A DNA stretch of 64,000 nucleotides from Malurus cyaneus samueli (Eukaryota > Chordata > Aves > Passeriformes > Maluridae), in NCBI GenBank assembly GCA_009741485.1, contig CM019227.1, positions 11,013,647-11,077,646 on the forward strand, given 5' to 3'. Under the pieces are notes generated by a model. That model did not search any database. It worked only from the letters and a program-made list of their open reading frames with translations, and was not told the origin of the DNA. Positions 1 through 11,500 of the stretch are shown here, in pieces. Both the position numbers and the translations under genes were made by a program. Positions within the stretch are counted from its first letter, which is position 1; each line of letters opens with the position of its first letter.

Positions 1-3000
1 CTTCTGGAAGAAACTTTTGTTTTAATTGCTAAAAACACAGCCCCAGACCTCCCTTCATATTGGTGGAACTTTTTGTACGAAAGTCTCAGACTTGAAATAG
101 AGTTTGTGGAATTAACAATTTGGATTTATTAAACATTGCGATCAGCACTTTCTGGTGCAATTATTAATGCAAATATTTCTGCCCAGTTATTTGATTAAAT
201 GAGTAACTTGCAAAGTGATGCATAGGCTTTTCTGCTTAGTCCTTGATTCATAATTTCAATAAGTTAATTAATTACAATCTTATTTTCTCTCTTAATGAAT
301 TCTGGTTAGCTTTGATGGCTTTGGAAGCCTTAAACATGCTGTGAATGATTCTGAGTTAAAGTTCCAGAGAGTTTTTATGCTCTATAGGAAACAGAATTTA
401 CATTCTATCTACCTCCTTTCGGTATAAAGCACTAACAAAAGTCTTGCCTACCTTCTGCTCCCTGTGCCCTGTGAGGAAAACCCATCCCTTCAGAGATGAG
501 CATCCCTTGCTTTTCCTGGATGACACTGACAGGCATTGCTTCCAAAGAAATCACAGAGTGTTCAGTTTCTCCCACCAACAAAAGCCCCTGGGAGCCACCA
601 TGGCTGTGCCACGGCATCTGATGTGACAATGGCACCCCCAGTGACCCTGAGGTGGCCCAGCTTGCTCCTGGAGCTGCCCGTGAGTGCTCTGGCTGCTCTC
701 AGAGACTGCAGCAGCTGAAACTCGCTGTGGGCTCACCACACACCGGTAAAATCAAGTACAATGCAAAATTCTTCCAAGTGCATGACGTCTGTTTTCCTGG
801 AATCCTGTCTTTACTAAATTCACTAAAAGCAGATTTCCTGGAAGTGGAGCTGGTGCCCAGAGGAGGAGTTTCCAGCAGGGCTGTGCAGTGGGATGGCTGT
901 GGCTGTGCTGATGCTCTGATGGCTGTGGGGACAGGGGACATTGGGGTGTCACCAAGGCAGCACTGGGGCCTCTGGAGGAGGAGACATCTCCTCACCAAAT
1001 GGCCCGGGATTTTTCCCCACTTTGGCACTGTTGTTCCCTTGCTCCTACAGTTTGACCTTGTTTTCTTCTCCCTTCTTGTCCTGTTTGGATTGGGTCCTTT
1101 ACCTTTTCCTGTGCCTTTCCAGGTTCAGGCTGGTTTTGGAGAGAGGAGGTGGGAGGCCATGTGTTTGGAGATGATTCCATTGCCTCAGACCGTGCCTCCT
1201 CAATCTCCTCCTTTTCCCATCTCCTTTTCTTGCCACAGGAGTGTTTCTGATCTCTGCCTTGCCCCTCCCATCACCCCACTTTGTTCTCCTTTCCTCCATC
1301 CTTCAGTGGGAGGGTGGCACAAGAGAAAGCACCGCTGAGCTCAGAGCAGCATCTCCTTGCCTCCCACTGCTGCTGCAGAATGGGTGGAAAAGCAGAACCA
1401 GCAGCGTCCTTGAGAGAGGCCAGGAGGCTGGAGAGGCACACACTGAGCTAATAACCATCTCTAATTAAAAACTGGGTGATTCAGATCCCCATCAGACACA
1501 CTATCTGATCATGAGCATGAGGTTGGCACAGGATCTTCCCTCCTCAGTGTCCTGCTCTGCTGTGGACAGTCATCTCACCCGTCCCACAAAGCAAGGCTTC
1601 ATCAGCTTCACTTCATTAGAAACTAATTAGAACCATCACCCCAAGCTGGAAAGATACCTTTGAAGTATAAATATTTCCTCAGCTTTTCTTAATCAAGGCT
1701 TTCTTTTCATGCCCCTCTATATATGCTGATTCCAGCCAGCTCATGAACTAGAAATCCTGGAAGGCTGGGCGGGAAAAACTGCTCTTGCTGTATTTCCAAC
1801 TGGATAAAACCCAAAAATCCATTGGAAATCTCATTATTTCCAGCACAATATGCGGGCCAAGAAAATCTGGAGAAGTTGCAAATAAGCATCCAGATGTCTG
1901 GATAAATCCCTGAACTTGAAAGAAAATATTTGGAGGTTTGTTTGTTCATAATACAGAGAATAAAACCTTATTTAACAATATTAGTAAACTCCTCAAAGCA
2001 CATGGTGCCTAAAAGGCAAAGAATTAGCTGTGCTGTTTGTGTTGATAAGCTGAGGGACCTGAGGGCTTGCGTGGCCTTGACAAACAAATATTCTAACAAG
2101 AAAGCAAATTGTGAGAGACGATTTATTCAAGGTAGAAACCTGTGGAAAAGAGAGAGAGATGTGTGCAAGGCTTTGTAAAGGTGTTTTCCAAACTGCTCAG
2201 GGAATGTCCCCCACATGCAGCCAGCACTGGCAGTGCCAGGGGCAGAGTGCAGGGACACCAGGGACACTGTGACCACATGTGTCCTGCTCTCTGCAGCACC
2301 CTCAGCTGCAGTCAGAGGTGGAGAATATTCCCTGAAGTAGAGATGAGAATATTCCCTGAAGTAGAGATCCAGGATGGGTCTTTATGAATGCATTTCCAAA
2401 AAGCCAGCCATAAATCCAGTGCAGAGCAGCTCAGAACCGGGGAGAGCGAGCTCTGTGACGTGGCCTCGCTGTTTCAGATGTTTTTGTTGTTTGCTCTCTG
2501 CAGCTCTATCAGCAGCTCTGTGCCAAGGCTGCACTCTGAACATTGATCTGCCCTGACAGAGGAGCGGGGTGTGCACGCTCAAGGGCAGGTGTCAGCCCTG
2601 CCAGCAGCATCCCTCGCTCCCAGATGTTTAACCATTTCCTAGGATCCCAAAAGGGACACGTGGAAAGGGCCACGGGTGCTGGGATGGCACCGAGCTGCTC
2701 TGCTACAGCAGGGACAGGAGGAAAGCTGCACTCCTGAATTTCCCACTGGAAAGCTGCCAGACCAGGAGGAACCCAACCATCCTCGCTGCTCTCCTGTCGA
2801 GGCACCGTCTGCTCGTTCCCACTCACCAGGTGTGAGTGCCCATCATTTCTCAGCGGTTCTGCAGGCTGAAGCTGCTGACCTGTGGGGAAATTACTCAAAG
2901 GGCATTTTAGAGCTTCATCTGTGCCTGGTGATGAGCTCACTGCTCTGGTTTTGAAGGTGCTTCCTGCAGTGATTCCTTCATGCAATTGCCACTTCATGCC

Positions 3001-3659
3001 ACAGTTTCAATTTATAAACATTCTGGGATCCCCTCGAAATAGCCTTAAGGGAAGTGTCAGGTTCTGAAACTCTTGATGCCCTCTCGAAAGCAATTCAGGT
3101 GCCAAATGTTGGTCTGAGGATTGGGAAATGAGCAGTCAGAGGGTTCTGCCTGGCTTGGAGGTGACTGATGGAGAAAGGGTCTGACCTCTGAGGATGTTTG
3201 AAAGGGAATATACTAATTGCTGTGTTTCTGTGAAGGGCGTGATGAGAGACATAAGGGCAGGGCATTTATTTCTTTGGCTTCTTTTTGTTTTTGATTTGGC
3301 TAAAAGCACTGGGAAACTTCACTGGCAGACAAGAAAAAAATCTGCAGCTCTAAGTGAGCCACGTAACCTTGGCAGCTGCCTTTCTGAATATTTTAAACTT
3401 CCCAGTGCAAAAACTCACCCCACTTTCCTAAGTGGGGCAAGCTGCTGGCAGCCCAGGCTCGCTGGGATGCTGTCGGATTTTCCAGCTCTGTAACAGAGCC
3501 ATGGAATGCCAATCCTCAGTAAATCTGTTCTTCCTGAGCAGAGGGACAGCTTCCCAGGCTTTCTCTTCGGCTTTCCCGCTGCGTTTGTGCCCTTGCTCAG
3601 GGAGTGCCCCGATGTGGAATCGCCTGTGCGGGGTGGGACACACAGGAGGAGCCGGCTGC
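1..3659. other. Non-coding: 5' end of window
   Basis: No gene recognised. Positions 60-360 are AT-rich with repeated TTAATTAATT-type motifs and look like a candidate conserved element. 650-1340 is GC-richer, with a chance open frame. The 24-bp duplication lies at 2321-2368. Confidence 0.7.
2321..2368. repeat. Perfect 24-bp tandem duplication
   Basis: Two identical head-to-tail copies of a 24-bp block beginning GAGAATATTCCC and ending GTAGAGAT, with no spacer. The lack of differences suggests a recent slippage event or an expandable site. Confidence 0.97.
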
Positions 3660-3965
3660 GGACAGACAGCCCGGACAGTGTCCACTCCCTGAGCACGGAC
3701 AGACAGCCCGGACAGTGTCCACTCCAGGATGGACAGACAGCCCGGACAGTGTCCACTCTGGGATGGACAGACAGCCCTGGCAGTGTCCGCTCCGGGATGG
3801 ACAGACAGCCCTGGCAGTGTCCACTCTGGGATGGACAGACAGCCCGGACAGTGTCCACTCCGGGATGGACAGACAGCCCGGACAGTGTCCCCTGGTGGAT
3901 GGACAGACAGCCCGGACAGTGTCCCCTGGTGGATGGACAGACACCCCGGGATGTGTCCCCCCGAT
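3660..3965. repeat. 34-bp minisatellite, about 9 copies
   Basis: Tandem units beginning GGACAGACAGCCCGGACAG and continuing TGTCCACTC(C/T)GGGAT. The first unit is 37 bp, the middle ones 34 bp, and the last is degraded. Variant positions distinguish units (for example CCTGGCAG in units 4 and 5 and CCCCTGGTGGAT in units 7 and 8), showing unit-level shuffling. No reading frame has stops within the unit, which explains the long overlapping open frames in this interval. Confidence 0.95.
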
Positions 3966-5196
3966 CAAACCTCCCCACGGCCCCACCATTCCTTCGCATT
4001 CCCCTGGCTTCATAAAGCACCTTGACTTCAAGGGATCTGCTCCCTGCGCGCCTGAATTTGGCTTGAACATCTGATAACTTTTAAGTTTTGATTTTGGCAG
4101 AGGTTCGCTTGTTTACGTGTGGGTTTTAAAATTTTTTTTAAAACTCTCTGGCTAAGGATAAGTTTGAGGCTTAAATTACAGTCACATTAGCAGTCGTCTG
4201 TATATTAACTGCAGTATTTGGTGGGCTATGAAAGGTTTGTTATAAATCATCTCAGCTCATGGCATTTATTTTCACTGTAGTTGTTGCTGCAGGAGAGCCT
4301 GGCACTCAGTGTGGGGGGAGTGGGACTTGTCCCATTTTGCTTCAATCACAAATACATATTTTTCCTCCCTCTTCATCAAAGGCTTTTAATATGAGACCTA
4401 AGACAGGGATTTACATCTTTTTTTTCCTCCCAGGGTTGAACTCTTATATTTCAAGTTTAAACTTTTGATCCAGCAGTAATGCCTGGGTGTTGCCTGGACC
4501 TCCAGGGACTGCTGGTATGTGTTTCTCCAAAATCGATGTGCCTGTTGCAAGCAATTGTTCTCTGAAGTCTGTTCAAGCTCCCAGCTTGTTCTTCACAAAA
4601 AAAACCCTCAACAACCTGACAGTGCTTCAGCTTCTTCTGTGATGGAAATACTTGCTGACATGTTCATTAATGCACCACCTTGTCAGCTCTTCGTAGTCTT
4701 CCATCCACCTGGCTCCATCCTTGTCTCCTCTCTCCCTTCCCTTTGGGGGTGACCCCTCTGGTGTCCTGCCCCCCTGGATCTGTGTGTGCATTGGCCTTGT
4801 GCTGCTCCTACAGAAACAAAGCTTGTGAAAAGGTGAAAGCTCCCAAACCAGCGTGCCCTGGGAGGCCACAGCTCACTCTCTGTGCTGCTGGGGCAGTGAA
4901 GAGCACACAGAGCTGTCTGTCCCTCCTCCCCATCAGCCAGGGACCAGTTCCCTGCCCATGATCTTGTGCCCACCCAAATCCCCCAAGTCCCTGAATGTTT
5001 CACATACACAAATAATTTTAGCACTAAGAGACTTTCCTGTCCAGTCTGAATTTCTGTCACTCCACAAAGAGCTCAGGAAGGATCCCAGGGAAGTTCTCAC
5101 TACTGTGGGTATGGCCAGGACTCCATCAGGAACAGCACTGGAATCTCTCCAGGCTCTGAGCTCTGCTCACCAATGACTCACGGGTGTCTGCTCAGT
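3966..5196. other. Non-coding between minisatellites
   Basis: About 1.2 kb separating the 34-bp and 17-bp arrays. It holds several short T- or A-runs and nothing recognisable. Confidence 0.7.
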
Positions 5197-5956
5197 CAGT
5201 GCTGGGCTGGGATCTGTGCTGGGCTGGGATCTGTGCTGGGCTGAGATCTGTGCTGGGCTGGGATCTGTGCTGGGCTGGGATCTGTGCTGGGCTGGATGCT
5301 GGGCTGGGATCTGTGCTGGGCTGGGATCAGTGCTGCTGGGATCAGTGCTGGGGCTGGTGGATCGTGCTGGGCTGGGATCAGTGCTGGGCTGGGATCAGTG
5401 CTGGGCTGGATCTGTGCTGGGCTGGGATCAGTGCTGGGCTGGATCTGTGCTGGGCTGGGATCGTGCTGGGCTGAGATCTGTGCTGGGCTGGGATCAGTGC
5501 TGGGCTGGATCTGTGCTGGGCTGGGATCTGTGCTGGGCTGGGATCAGTGCTGGGCTGGGATCAGTGCTGGGCTGGGATCTGTGCTGGGCTGGGATCAGTG
5601 CTGGGCTGGGATCAGTGCTGGGCTGGATCTGTGCTGGGCTGGGATCAGTGCTGGGCTGGGATCAGTGCTGGGCTGGGATCAGTGCTGGGCTGGGATCAGT
5701 GCTGGGCTGGGATCAGTGCTGGGCTGGATCTGTGCTGGGCTGGGATCTGTGCTGGGCTGGGATCTGTGCTGGGCTGGGATCAGTGCTGGGCTGGGATCAG
5801 TGCTGGGCTGGGATCAGTGCTGGGCTGGATCTGTGCTGGGCTGGGATCAGTGCTGGGCTGGGATCAGTGCTGGGCTGGGATCTGTGCTGGGCTGGGATCT
5901 GTGCTGGGCTGGGATCTGTGCTGGGCTGGGATCTGTGCTGGGCTGGGATCTGTGCT
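5197..5956. repeat. 17-bp minisatellite, about 45 copies, G-run rich
   Basis: A 760-bp array of GTGCTGGGCTGGGATCT and its variant ending in GATCA, with some units lacking one G or carrying small deletions. Each unit has two GGG runs separated by CT. The unit is stop-free and not a multiple of three, so all three plus frames stay open; the apparent 190-260-residue proteins are artefacts. The order of the T and A variants along the array is irregular. Confidence 0.97.
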
Positions 5957-8404
5957 CAGCCTCTGCTTCCCACAGCGAGGAACAAAGGCTGAGCCAGCTC
6001 CTGGTGTCACTCCAGTGCATTCAGGAGGGCGTATCAGTGTCCCAGGGGATGTCTGGGGGATGAATCTTGTCTACATGGTGTTGCATAAAATTAGGAAGTG
6101 GTCAAAGATTTTTCTTCATCCTCTATGACGCACCACCTCCCACCTTCTATTTTTTTGTTCATCTGCCGAAATTTGAGTGTTTGTGTCAGTGAGACCAGAG
6201 CAAAGTCTTTTTCAGCTTGTCCCCTTGCTCATTCTGGAAAGCTGGGCCAATCTAATTCCCTCATAACCTCATTACATGAGAAAATGAGGTCCAGGTTTTC
6301 CTTTCTTCACTGTAGTCCTATGGTCTCTCTTCTTTTTCCAGCATTTGTCTGTTTGACCATCTTGAAATTCCATTTTCAGGAGGTGTGCTCCTTCTGGGTG
6401 CATTTCTCTCATGTTTTAGTCATACCTTTGTGCTATTTGGTTTCAGTTTTTGAGCAAGTGATTGGCAGGATAAGAAATAACTCAGTAATACATAGTGAGG
6501 GATGTCAGTTGTTCTTAAAGGTGGCAACCTTCAAAAGAATGAAGACAACCTTTATGGGAAATGACTTCTTGTTCAGTCCAATGGACAGAAGAGACTGTGG
6601 ATTAAGTGAAGCCAGTTTCCAGATGAATTACTGAGAATGTGGTGGGGGAAAAAGGTCATGAAAAGTCAAAATGAGCTGATGTCCAGCTGCCTTCTGGGTG
6701 TGTGAGTGCAGGTGGGAGTGGAGCCCAGAGCAGTCTGCTGAGGATTATTCTGGGAACTGGGTGACTCTCAGGCTGGACACCACTGCACAGCACAGCTCAG
6801 CTCTGTGGCTGGTGTTTGTCATGCAAATAGCACTGAAAATCCACTTAATGGGGATAAAACCACAGAGAAATAGGGAAAATGAAATAGTTGAAGTCATGGC
6901 AAAAAAAGGTCTGGGTTTTGACTGAGTTTTGAAAATAAATGGAGAGTGAGAATATGGAAAGGCGAGGAAGGACTGCTTGGAAATGATCTGCAAAGAAAAA
7001 GCAAATTTAACCAGATTGAAAAAGGTGAGGAGAAAAGAGGGAATGGTGGGCTCAGGCAGTCTGTGGAAAGGGCACAGTGAAGCCAGCAGTGTCTGTGAGA
7101 AAATGGAAGGAAAGGTGGTTTTGGAGTGAGGGAAGCTACAGGAGTCATGTGAAGAAAGAAGAGAAAGTGCCATGTATATTGTATTTCTTTCCAAGTGATT
7201 TTACCTCGCTCACTTTTCAAACACGAGGGTGAAGCTCTCAAGCAGGCAGAAACCCTCTCCAGATTTTCTTCACTTTCAGCTTCCAGCCACCCTGGAAACC
7301 CCTCAAATTGGCTCTCACCGTGGCTGAGCACATCTGCCTGTGGCTCCAGGCTGGGACAGCACAGGAACGTGGAACCAGAGCTCAACAAGTGCCCTGGAGC
7401 GCAGGGAAAGGCTGGGATCTGCCTTGCACAGGGAGAAAAGGAAGGGTTATGCCAATTCTCATCATGTGCAGATGGATTCATCCATCACTTTGTGTTCTTT
7501 CTGCTGAGTGTTCCTGAGGGGTCAGGCACCCCCTAAATGTGCAGCTTTCCATCCCGTAAATCCCAGTGGAAGAAGTGATTTAGGATTATGGATATTGGTA
7601 GCTCACCCCAGAAATTCTTGTGCAGTGCTCTTAAAAATGAATAATCGTGTGGTTACACGTGTGTTTGTAGAGGGTTCAGGCAGACTCTAAGCACTGAACT
7701 TTTGGGTTTTATAATCTTGTTGCAGAATACCAAGGCTTTTCACTGGAAATGGACTCTGTTGATGATTTTCAAGATCAAGACCAGATGCTTTCTAGCAGAT
7801 GTTTTAAGTGTTTATAACTGCACAATTTTCCACCTTTTCTAGTTTTGTAATCATGAAGTTTTTCCTTCCATTGAGTAAGAACAACTCCTCGATGTGAGTA
7901 CTGTGGGTGTTTTTTCCTTCCATGAGGGTTAAATGCAGAAAGGGACAATGGGAAAAGTTGTGGGTTTTAGCCTATATTCCCAGGGTGGTGAGAAATCTCA
8001 AACATATGCATGAGATAATTAAAAATTACTTTGAAAATGGTCATTTCCTTTTCTGGTTCCTGGATTATTTGTCTCTGCTGTCTGGATCATGCACCACCTG
8101 AGCACACCATGCACAAGGTGAGCTGCTGGGGCACCTCTGGAGACTCTCAGGGTAAAATCAGTATTGGGAAAAGCATTTTGTTTTGCCTGTAGCTCTTTTG
8201 CAGGGCTAAAGAAAAAATTATATTGGCCTTTAAGAAATGGCCAGGGAATTGCCAGAGCGTGTGGGATTTAGGAGGCAAATGTTCTTCTAAGTTCATTGTG
8301 ATATGGCAGCCAAAATCTGACATCCCTTCAAAAATCTCAGTGTTGGATTTCACTGAAAGCAAATTGACTTTTTCTAAAAGTGTAAAAAACCGAGGCTAAA
8401 AGGG
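5957..8404. other. Non-coding
   Basis: Mixed composition with no repeat family, RNA gene or recognisable exon. A 178-codon open frame at 6098-6634 (plus) has no domain or splice context that I recognise. Confidence 0.65.
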
Positions 8405-8530
8405 AATTCTGGAGGTCACTGTTTTCAACCCCTTGATCAAGGCAGGTAATTTCAAGTGTCGAACTCTGCTCTTGGCACAGAGCTGTGATGGGAGAGAGCT
8501 TGAAAACACTGCCAGGAGATGTCAGTGGCC
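8405..8530 (-). mobile_element. Possible degraded CR1 LINE 3'-end fragment
   Basis: The stretch with TTCTGGAGGTCACTG, TTTCAACCCCTTGATCAAGG and later GCTTGAAAACACTGCCAGG resembles the reverse complement of the CR1 3' region (recalled pattern: TCATCTAGTCCAACCCC, then CTTGAAAACCTCCA). The match is short and diverged. Confidence 0.45.
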
Positions 8531-11500
8531 ACTAAAAGGGTCATTAATGACTGATTGATATCAACTTTGGAATGGTCCTCCAAGCTACTGAGCCCTCCTC
8601 CAGGGTCCTCTGCAGTATAAAGGGTTTTTTGATGATTTCTGTCCTCACCAGGTGCTGTTGGAGTCTGTACAGGTGAAGTGTTCAGCTGACTGCTGCTGGT
8701 TACCCTGTGAAGCTGGAGTCATACAACAGCCCTTTGGGAAACTGGGTGTTTTCTCCTTGAATCCAGGATCATTTGGGAAGGTGGTATAAACATTTCAGGC
8801 ACTGATTCCAAAGCAGAGATTGAGGTTTTTATGGCATAAGCTATTTTTAAAATATTCTGTTGTTGTTCTCTGCTCCATTATTAGCTTGACCTTTCTTCCC
8901 CATTTCTAATTTGTTCCCAACCTTCGTCTGCAACAGAAAATACTCCTCTATAAAGCAGTTACCATGATTAGCTATGATTTTTCTGCCCACAGCTCCTCTC
9001 CTTCCCCTAGGATGCCATCCCAAGAGCCTTTCCTTGCTCTGGCACATCTGAAGTTTTCATGGCAGTGCTGAGTTGTGCTCTTGGTGTCCCTGTCCTGCCC
9101 TGGGTGAGGCACTCAGTGGGGTCTGGAGGAGCATCTGCTATTCCAGCACTCGGAGCTGCTGGTTCAGGAGGGAGGCTGAGTGCTTTCTGTTTACAGAGAA
9201 GCCTGGCTTTGAATCGCAATGTCCCTGCGAATGGCCTGGGGCTGATGGAGGAGCTCTGCGGACACAGCCACTCGTTCCCAGCAGAGACACGTTTAGATGA
9301 TACTGATTCATCACTCCTGGGATGCAGGGGGTGAAAATAGCTGCTCTTTGACATCCCAACAAAAAAACACTTCATTCCTTTTTCAGTTTAAAACGGTGTG
9401 CAACTTACCAGTGTAAACGAAGAACAAAACGGAGAGAAGTCTGTGATGAAATATTTAAATCCTTTGCATCTTGGGTTTTTCATCTCCGTAGCTCAGAGGG
9501 ACAGCAGGGGTTGGCTTTGTAGTGCCAGCAGCAGCAGCAGCAGTGCTCTGTGTGTGCCCACAGCTCCTCCTCACAACCCAAACACTCACCAGCAGCAGCC
9601 TGAACTCATCAGCTTGGGAAATCCATCGGATTAGAGAGGAATGACACCGACCTGGCAGATGGGGCTGAACAGAGGTTACTCTTCTGCTGGTTCCCAGGAG
9701 GGTTTTATTCAGGAAAAAGCCTGCAACAAGTGGCACCACAGAAATGTGGGCACTGCTTGGGGGTATGAATCGGTGGGTGTTAAGATTGGGTTTCCAAAAA
9801 CATCTGTTCATTCCATCCTCGGTCCCTCTGTGAAGTTCAGTGGAGAGCATTTTACTGGTCCAGCTTTCTCAGGAGGTGAAAGGAGGGTAAATGGGCACAC
9901 AGCCCTGTGGAAAGGGGAGATTTTAGGGGATGCAGTGGATGCAGGGGCAGCTCTCCAGGGTAGCAGAGCTGCCCAAAGCTGCAGCAGCCACATTCAGTGA
10001 GCACACATTGACACTGCACAGAAGCGTGGTAAGATGGGAGAAAGCAAATCACACCTTCCAGACCCTTTTTCTGCAAAGTCACAGAGGCAATTCAGAATAT
10101 GCCTGAACAATCTGAAGCTGAGGCTTTTTGGGGTTTTTTTTAGATGCCTGGGAGAGCCTTTCATTGATGAAGGTGTGTTGTCTCTACATGGGCAGCACAG
10201 AAAGGTTCTGCCTTGGGAGCCAGCGGAGATGACATCCCACACAGTACCAATGAGATTCTTGCACAATTCCACCATGTGCTCACAAAAATTCACAGCAAAA
10301 AGCTTTCCCTGCCTGCCTTCTCTCATCTCCCATCCCAGCTGCAGCCAGGCTGAGCCCACGTTCTGGTTTTGAACTGGGAAATGCCCCTTGCAGCCCCCTG
10401 GCACTGCCCCTCCTGCAGCTGCTGTCCAAGCTGTCTCTGGTGTCTGCCTGAGGATGCCAGAACAGCTTCCAGACATCTGCCAGACACAGAGATTCCTGCT
10501 CTTCATCTGCAGAAATGGACTGCACAGCCTGAAAGGCAAAAATCCGTTTGCTGGGATTCGTGTAGTATCAGGAAACACGAGAATCTGAGAATTACAGACA
10601 GGAACAAAGAACAAAGACATTAAGTTCCCAGTCCCGGTCTTTTTCTGTGCTATTACACCAGGAAGAAAACCCACTGTGACAAATGGACAGTTGAAATAAG
10701 AAATGTCATTACACCAGGCTGCTCTATTACAAAAACATGTCTGTGCAGGTGAAACAAAGACATGTGGTTCCTTTATCTTCGGTGTAAAATAGTCCAACTT
10801 TCACCTTCAAGGTAAAGTATTTCCTGGCTTGTAATTTGTACTGGATCTTTGATTTTTCAAATCAGCTCCCTTTCTTCCTTCATTATAAACATGAATTTAA
10901 AAGCAGAGAGTAATACCATCTCGGGCTAATTCATTCCTGGAGATTTTTTATCAGGAGCTGCAGTCTTCATTATCTGAATTTTCTATTAGTAGCTGGAAGG
11001 TGTGCATTTCTCAAAGAAATTACCACGTGAAAATGTGAATAACACATAATGGAAAACTGAGGAGGAAAAAAAATCCCTCTGACTGCCCCTTCAAATGGAG
11101 TTTCACAGCTGAAAAAAAGAAATACCTGGCAACAAGTTTCCGGTCTGCTCAGCTGCTTCTGAAATATTGTCATCGTTTTGGAGCTTGGTTTTTTTCTTGC
11201 TTCAATGTTTTATCCTTCTGCCACGCACAACCAGATTCTTGAGCAACATTTTGGGGATGCCCAGGGTGGTACTGTTGCTTCAAGGTGCTCATCCCTGTGA
11301 CACAGGGACAGCCCCACAGATGACAGATTATGTCTTGAGCTGCTCTGGGAAACCAGGGAATGTGGGGTTACGGAGAAGAAGGTAAAATCACAGAATATCA
11401 GATTGTGCCTACATCACATCGTGGTGGATGAATGGCTTTTCAGGAAGGAGATAGGTGTGTGGTTATGTGAGTCCTGAGGGCTTGTAATTGCAAATATTAT

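Noticed and set aside
652..1338. 228-codon plus-strand open frame
   Set aside because: No recognisable domain, low-complexity Phe/Leu/Pro composition, and no supporting splice or promoter context. Treated as chance.
3415..4074. Several 100-200-residue open frames on both strands (PGQCPL- and VRAVCPS-type repeats)
   Set aside because: By-products of the 34-bp minisatellite; the same artefact as above on both strands.
5197..5956. Resemblance of the GGGCTGGG array to immunoglobulin class-switch repeats
   Set aside because: Only the general G-richness is shared. No immunoglobulin constant-region exons are nearby, and the locus is beside XYLT1.
5184..6128. Three overlapping plus-strand open frames of about 190-260 residues rich in CWAG/LGWD repeats
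   Set aside because: They are translations of a stop-free 17-bp minisatellite. All three frames are open because the unit length is not a multiple of three. There is no start context, splice signal or domain.
6098..6634. 178-codon plus-strand open frame
   Set aside because: No family similarity recognised. It begins just after the minisatellite and has no gene context.
11385..11420. AAATCACAGAATATCAGATT as a CR1 terminal microsatellite relic
   Set aside because: Only about 12 bases resemble the CR1 tail, and the neighbouring sequence does not continue the match.
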